NCBI GenBank assembly: GCA_023954135.1
Contig: JAMLIN010000012.1
Coordinates: forward strand, 26,264 to 90,263
DNA from: Burkholderiaceae bacterium
GTDB lineage: Bacteria > Pseudomonadota > Gammaproteobacteria > Burkholderiales > Burkholderiaceae_E
Direction of reading: 5' to 3'
Length of the DNA stretch: 64,000 nucleotides
Positions 60,558-64,000 of this stretch are shown here, piece by piece. The notes under the pieces are model-generated. The model was not told the DNA's origin and made no database searches. It was given only the letters and a program-made list of their open reading frames with translations. Each line of letters begins with the position of its first letter. Position 1 is the first letter of the stretch. Position numbers and translations under genes: made by a program.

Positions 60558-62711
60558 ATGCGTTCGCCCGACGGTCCGGCAGGCGCGCCGCTTCTCGAGC
60601 CCGGTCGCAATGTCTGGAGGACCGGCCAGGCCACGCGCGCTGCCATCCTGATCGACGCCGCCGAATACTTCGGCGCGGTGCGTTCCTCCATGCTGGCCGC
60701 TCGCCATTCGATCCGGGTGCTCGGCTGGGATCTCGACAGTCGCACCCGGCTGTGCGCCGACGCGGTGCCCGACGACGGCCTGCCCGCCTGTCTCGGCCCC
60801 TTTCTCGATGCCCTGGTGCGCAGGCGCCGCGGCTTGCGCATCGACCTGCTCGAGTGGGACTTCGCGATGATCTACGCGCTCGAGCGAGAGTTCCTGCCCG
60901 CCGCCAGCCTCGAGTGGCGTACGCACGGGCGCCTGCGCTTCCGTCTCGACGGCCGCCATCCGGCCGGCGCCTCGCATCACCAGAAGGTCGTCGTGATCGA
61001 CGATGCGGTCGCTTTCGTCGGCGGCATCGACCTGACGCAGCGGCGCTGGGACACCTCGGAGCACCTGCCCGCGGATCCGCGTCGGGTCGATTCCGACGGG
61101 GTCGCGTACCCGCCCTTCCATGATGTGCAGATGGTCGTCGACGGCGACTGCGCCCGGATGCTCGGCGATCTCGCCCGCCAGCGCTGGGCGGATTCGGTCG
61201 GCGCGCCGATACCGCCGGCGCCTCGGCCTTCCCACGACCCCTGGCCCGCCGGCATCGAGCCCGGGTTCCAGGACATCGCGGTGGGCATCGCGCGCACCGT
61301 GCCGGCCACGCCCGAAACGCCGCTCTGCGATGAGGTTCGCCGGCTCCACGAGGATGCTTTCGCGGCTGCGCGGCATTCGGTTTATGTCGAGAACCAGTAC
61401 TACACCTCCTCGATCATCGCGCCCGTGATCGAGGCGAGCCTCGCCGCCGATGAAGGCCCCGAGTTCCTCATGCTCTCGCGCCGCGCGGAGAGCGGCTGGC
61501 TCGAGGAAGTCACCATGGGCGTGCTGCGCGCCCGCTGGCATGCCCGTTTGCGGCGCGCCGACCGGCACGGACGCTATCGCCTGTGCTGCCCGGAGATCGA
61601 CGGCCTTGCCGGCGACTGCCTCAACCTGCACAGCAAGGTGGTGGTGATCGACGACCGCCTGCTGCTGGTCGGCTCGGCGAACCTGAACAATCGGTCGATG
61701 CGGCTCGACACCGAATGCGTGCTTGCGATCGATGCCGCCGGCGACGCTCGCGTCGCGGCCGGCATCGCCGCGGTGCGCCATCGGCTCCTTGCCGAGCATC
61801 TCGGTGTCGATCCCGCCCGGGTGGCCGAGAGCGAGCGGGCGCACGAGGGCTTCTTCGAGGCGGTCGACGCCCTCGCGGGCGGCAGGCGTTCGCTCGTTCC
61901 GATCGAGCCGGACGTCGATCCCGGGGTCGATTCCCTGCTGCCGCCCGACCAGGCGCCGATCGACCCCGCCGAGCCGATCGACGTGGCCCGCCTCGTCGGG
62001 CATTTCGTGCCGCCGCCCCGGCGCCGTCCACTGGCCGGCCGGCTGTGGATCTTCGGCGTGGCGACCGTGGTCCTGCTCGCGCTGACGCTTGCATGGCGGC
62101 ATACCTCGCTGGCGCAACTGCTCGACCTCGGGCTGCTGGTGGACTACGCCGCCCGCCTGCGCGAGATGCCGTTCTCGCCGGTGCTGGTGATCGGCTCCTT
62201 CGTCCTCGCCAGCCTGGCGATGGTGCCGGTGACCCTGCTGATCGCGGTCGTCGGCCTCGTGTTCGGCACCCTGGCCGGTGTCTGCTATGCCCTCGTCGGC
62301 GCGATCGCCAGCGCCCTGGCCGCCTACCTGCTCGGCCGGCTGCTGGGACGTGACGCCATGCGTCGCTTCGCGGGCGCCGCGGTGAATCGCCTGAGCCGCA
62401 AGGTCGCCCGGCGCGGCATCGTGGCGATGGCCACGGTGAGGGTGCTGCCGATCGCGCCGTTCACGGTGGTCAATCTCGTGGCGGGAGCTTCGCACATCCG
62501 TCTGCGCGACTACATTCTCGGCACCCTGATCGGCATGGGGCCCGGCATCGTGCTGACCGTGGTCTTCATCGACCGGCTCGTCGACGCGATGCGCGAGCCG
62601 GGGCCGGTCGACATCGCCGTGGCGGCGGCGATCGCGGCGGCGATGATCGCGCTGGCGGTGGGGGCGCAGCGCCTGGTCGGAACCGACGATGGCTCCGCAG
62701 CCAGGGCTTGA
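60558..62711 (+). CDS. Phospholipase D/cardiolipin synthase-like protein fused to a VTT (DedA-like) membrane domain
   Basis: 717 residues from ATG 60558; a TTG at 60459 is possible but would overlap the divergent thioesterase start. There are two PLD HKD motifs, HHQKVVVIDDAVAFVGGID (~140) and HSKVVVIDDRLLLVGSANLN (~360), each forming half of the active site. The C-terminal 230 residues hold six or so membrane segments with the VTT signature (FGTLAGVCYALVGAIASALA, RVLPIAPFTVVNLVAGAS). It probably makes or exchanges phosphatidyl groups, with the VTT part in lipid scrambling (inference). It is followed by a YbhP-like gene, as clsB is in E. coli. Confidence 0.88.
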   Translation: MRSPDGPAGAPLLEPGRNVWRTGQATRAAILIDAAEYFGAVRSSMLAARHSIRVLGWDLDSRTRLCADAVPDDGLPACLGPFLDALVRRRRGLRIDLLEWDFAMIYALEREFLPAASLEWRTHGRLRFRLDGRHPAGASHHQKVVVIDDAVAFVGGIDLTQRRWDTSEHLPADPRRVDSDGVAYPPFHDVQMVVDGDCARMLGDLARQRWADSVGAPIPPAPRPSHDPWPAGIEPGFQDIAVGIARTVPATPETPLCDEVRRLHEDAFAAARHSVYVENQYYTSSIIAPVIEASLAADEGPEFLMLSRRAESGWLEEVTMGVLRARWHARLRRADRHGRYRLCCPEIDGLAGDCLNLHSKVVVIDDRLLLVGSANLNNRSMRLDTECVLAIDAAGDARVAAGIAAVRHRLLAEHLGVDPARVAESERAHEGFFEAVDALAGGRRSLVPIEPDVDPGVDSLLPPDQAPIDPAEPIDVARLVGHFVPPPRRRPLAGRLWIFGVATVVLLALTLAWRHTSLAQLLDLGLLVDYAARLREMPFSPVLVIGSFVLASLAMVPVTLLIAVVGLVFGTLAGVCYALVGAIASALAAYLLGRLLGRDAMRRFAGAAVNRLSRKVARRGIVAMATVRVLPIAPFTVVNLVAGASHIRLRDYILGTLIGMGPGIVLTVVFIDRLVDAMREPGPVDIAVAAAIAAAMIALAVGAQRLVGTDDGSAARA

Positions 62712-62713
62712 GA

Positions 62714-62732
62714 GCCCGTGAACGGCACGGGC
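62714..62732 (+). promoter_or_regulatory. Hairpin between the PLD/VTT gene and the YbhP-like gene
   Basis: GCCCGTG (62714-62720) pairs perfectly with CACGGGC (62726-62732) around AACGG. It begins 3 bp after the stop and ends 5 bp before the next ATG, covering the place where a Shine-Dalgarno should be. The first 17 bases from the stop (TGAGAGCCCGTGAACGG) are identical to those after the binding-protein gene at 22199. Confidence 0.5.
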
Positions 62733-62737
62733 CACGG

Positions 62738-63421
62738 ATGCTGCGGGTCGCGACCTGGAATGTCCACGAGGGCGTCGGCGCCGACGGCCGCTACGATCCG
62801 CAGCGGGTGAGCCGCGTCCTGCGGGAGCTCGAGGCCGAGGTGATCGCCCTGCAGGAAGTGCCGCTCGGCGGCCACGGCCGGGCCGATCTCGCCGGCGACA
62901 TCGACATGCCGTCGGGCTGGCGGCTCGCCGTCGGCCCGACCCTCGATACGCCGGCGCGTCGCTTCGGCAACGTGGTGCTCTCGCGCTATCCGATCGAGGA
63001 GGTGCGCTCGATCGATCTGTCCTTCGGCCGGCGCGAGCCGCGCGGGGCGCTCGATGCCGACATCGAATGCCGTGGTCGCCGGCTGCGCATCGTCGCCACC
63101 CATCTCGGCCTGGCGCCGGCCGAGCGGCGCGACCAGGTGCGCCGCCTGCTGGCCGCCTTCGACACCGACCGGATGCCGGTGGTGCTGCTCGGCGACATCA
63201 ACGAGTGGTTCGTGCGCGGCCGGCCCCTGCGCTGGCTGCGCGCGCATTTCGGGGTGACCCGGCCGGTGCGCTCGTTCCCGTCGTGCCTGCCGCTGTTCGC
63301 GCTCGACCGCATTTGGATGCACCCGATCGAGCGCCTGGTGGACGTGTGCGCCCATCGCAGCGCGACCGCCCGGGTCGCTTCGGATCATCTGCCGGTGGTC
63401 GCGCACATCGATTGGCCGTGA
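62738..63421 (+). CDS. YbhP-like endonuclease/exonuclease/phosphatase-family protein
   Basis: 227 residues from ATG 62738. EEP fold: RVATWNVHEGVGADGRYD, IALQEVPLGG (metal Glu), IVATHLGLAPAERRDQV, LLGDINEWFVRG (Asp-x-Asn) and C-terminal ASDHLPVVAHI (catalytic Asp-His). It could be a phosphodiesterase on lipid or nucleic acid; adjacency to a PLD-type enzyme, as ybhP-clsB, favours lipid metabolism (inference). Confidence 0.88.
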   Translation: MLRVATWNVHEGVGADGRYDPQRVSRVLRELEAEVIALQEVPLGGHGRADLAGDIDMPSGWRLAVGPTLDTPARRFGNVVLSRYPIEEVRSIDLSFGRREPRGALDADIECRGRRLRIVATHLGLAPAERRDQVRRLLAAFDTDRMPVVLLGDINEWFVRGRPLRWLRAHFGVTRPVRSFPSCLPLFALDRIWMHPIERLVDVCAHRSATARVASDHLPVVAHIDWP

Positions 63422-63433
63422 AGCGTCGGCCGA

Positions 63434-63628
63434 TCAGTCTTCGTCGTCCTCGTCCTCGTCGTCGCCGTCGGGAATGATGGCGTCGGCCACCGCGCCGACG
63501 CCCTTCGCGGTCACCTTGACGGCGGTGGCCGCGACGGTGACCGCTGCATCGGCTACCGCGACGACCGAGCACGCGCCGGAGAACAGGGTGATGCCCAGGA
63601 GAATCGTCAGTCGGATGAGGTGCAGCAT
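63434..63628 (-). CDS. Small acidic-tailed lipoprotein
   Basis: 64 residues from ATG 63628. The lipoprotein signal (LIRLTILLGITLFSGAC, lipobox FSGAC) precedes a Val/Ala-rich middle (VADAAVTVAATAVKVTAKGV) and an all-acidic end (DGDDEDEDDED). Similar short NGR-like lipoproteins occur in betaproteobacteria; the function is unknown. It is convergent with the YbhP-like gene. Confidence 0.65.
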   Translation of the reverse strand: MLHLIRLTILLGITLFSGACSVVAVADAAVTVAATAVKVTAKGVGAVADAIIPDGDDEDEDDED

Positions 63629-63737
63629 CGAAGGGCCGGGGGCAGGGCGGTGCGGGATGATAGCTCGGGGCGATGTGGCCGCGTGGCCGGCCGCCCCCGT
63701 TCGCGCGGGATTCCTTCGGGCAATGTAGCATCGACCG

Positions 63738-64000
63738 ATGCATTCGAACGATTCCAGCTCCCTCGACGCCCAGGCCCTCGTCTGCGAGCGTCTCGCCCCC
63801 GATCTCGCCGGCCTGGTGGCGCGCCGCGTCGCCATCGGATCGCCCGGTCCCGGCCAGTTGCTGATCGCGGTGCGCGCGGCCGCCCTCAACTTCCCCGACC
63901 TGCTGATGTGCGAGGGTCGCTACCAGTTCAAGCCGCCGCTGCCCTTCGTGCCCGGCATGGAGGGCAGCGGCATCGTGCTCGCCGTCGGCGAGGGGGTCGA
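63738..64000 (+). CDS. Quinone oxidoreductase/MDR-family dehydrogenase, 5' part only
   Basis: The first 87 residues are visible, running off the window. LLIAVRAAALNFPDLLMCEG and PFVPGMEGSGIVLAVGEGV are the GroES-like N-terminal domain of medium-chain dehydrogenases of the NADPH:quinone reductase type. The family call is good; the substrate is not determinable from the fragment. Confidence 0.85.
   Translation, partial: MHSNDSSSLDAQALVCERLAPDLAGLVARRVAIGSPGPGQLLIAVRAAALNFPDLLMCEGRYQFKPPLPFVPGMEGSGIVLAVGEGV

Overview
The window is chromosomal DNA from a GC-rich (about 70 % G+C by eye) betaproteobacterium, most likely a member of the Burkholderiales. Supporting gene orders are rplU-rpmA-obgE-proB, rppH with a CNP1-like gene next to proS, a PP0621-family gene with pilS-pilR-ampD, nrdA-nrdB with a Lys/Ala/Pro histone H1-like gene, and rnb-tonB-aroE-mtgA. 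No tRNA, rRNA, CRISPR array or intact transposase was found.

Layout. 1-1400 (minus): an EpsD-type peptidyl-prolyl isomerase cut by the window edge and a small unknown gene. 1.5-6.6 kb (plus): rplU, rpmA, obgE and proB, interrupted by a minus-strand PA2779/PA2778 pair. 6.7-15 kb: a GGDEF-EAL regulator, a stand-alone molybdopterin hydroxylase large subunit, an ABC exporter, and an FAH-family hydrolase with a D-2-hydroxyacid dehydrogenase. 15-18.8 kb: a CNP1-like protein, rppH, proS and a lytic transglycosylase. 18.7-25.6 kb: a MarR-controlled unit with an acyl-CoA ligase and a complete five-gene branched-chain-type ABC importer, probably for uptake and CoA activation of a carboxylic acid. 25.6-33.3 kb: an FAD-linked oxidase, ffh, ypjD, PP0621, pilS, pilR and ampD. 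33.4-38.9 kb: class I ribonucleotide reductase behind tandem NrdR-like boxes, then the histone-like gene.

38.9-43.9 kb is the one clearly accessory block. It is an arsenic and chromate resistance operon on the minus strand: arsR, arsI, LMW-type arsC, acr3, glutaredoxin-type arsC, a frameshifted arsH, and chrA. A 46-codon remnant of a DUF1016/YhcG-like nuclease gene lies at its distal edge.

43.9-64 kb returns to core genes: yggT and DUF167; a PfkB kinase; DUF3426, prmA, accC, accB and aroQ; tlpA with an unknown gene; the mpl-yqiA-rnb-tonB-aroE-mtgA operon; mgtE behind a strongly structured leader; a thioesterase; a phospholipase D/VTT fusion with a YbhP-like phosphatase; a small acidic lipoprotein; and the start of a quinone oxidoreductase-like gene.

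The observations most worth following are the nested-helix leader of mgtE, ribosomal protein L21 fused to a helix-hairpin-helix tail, an about 78-bp three-hairpin dispersed repeat that supplies the C-terminus of one gene, symmetric divergent promoters (one under a MarR-type palindrome), and a 24-bp palindrome upstream of aroQ-accBC-prmA.
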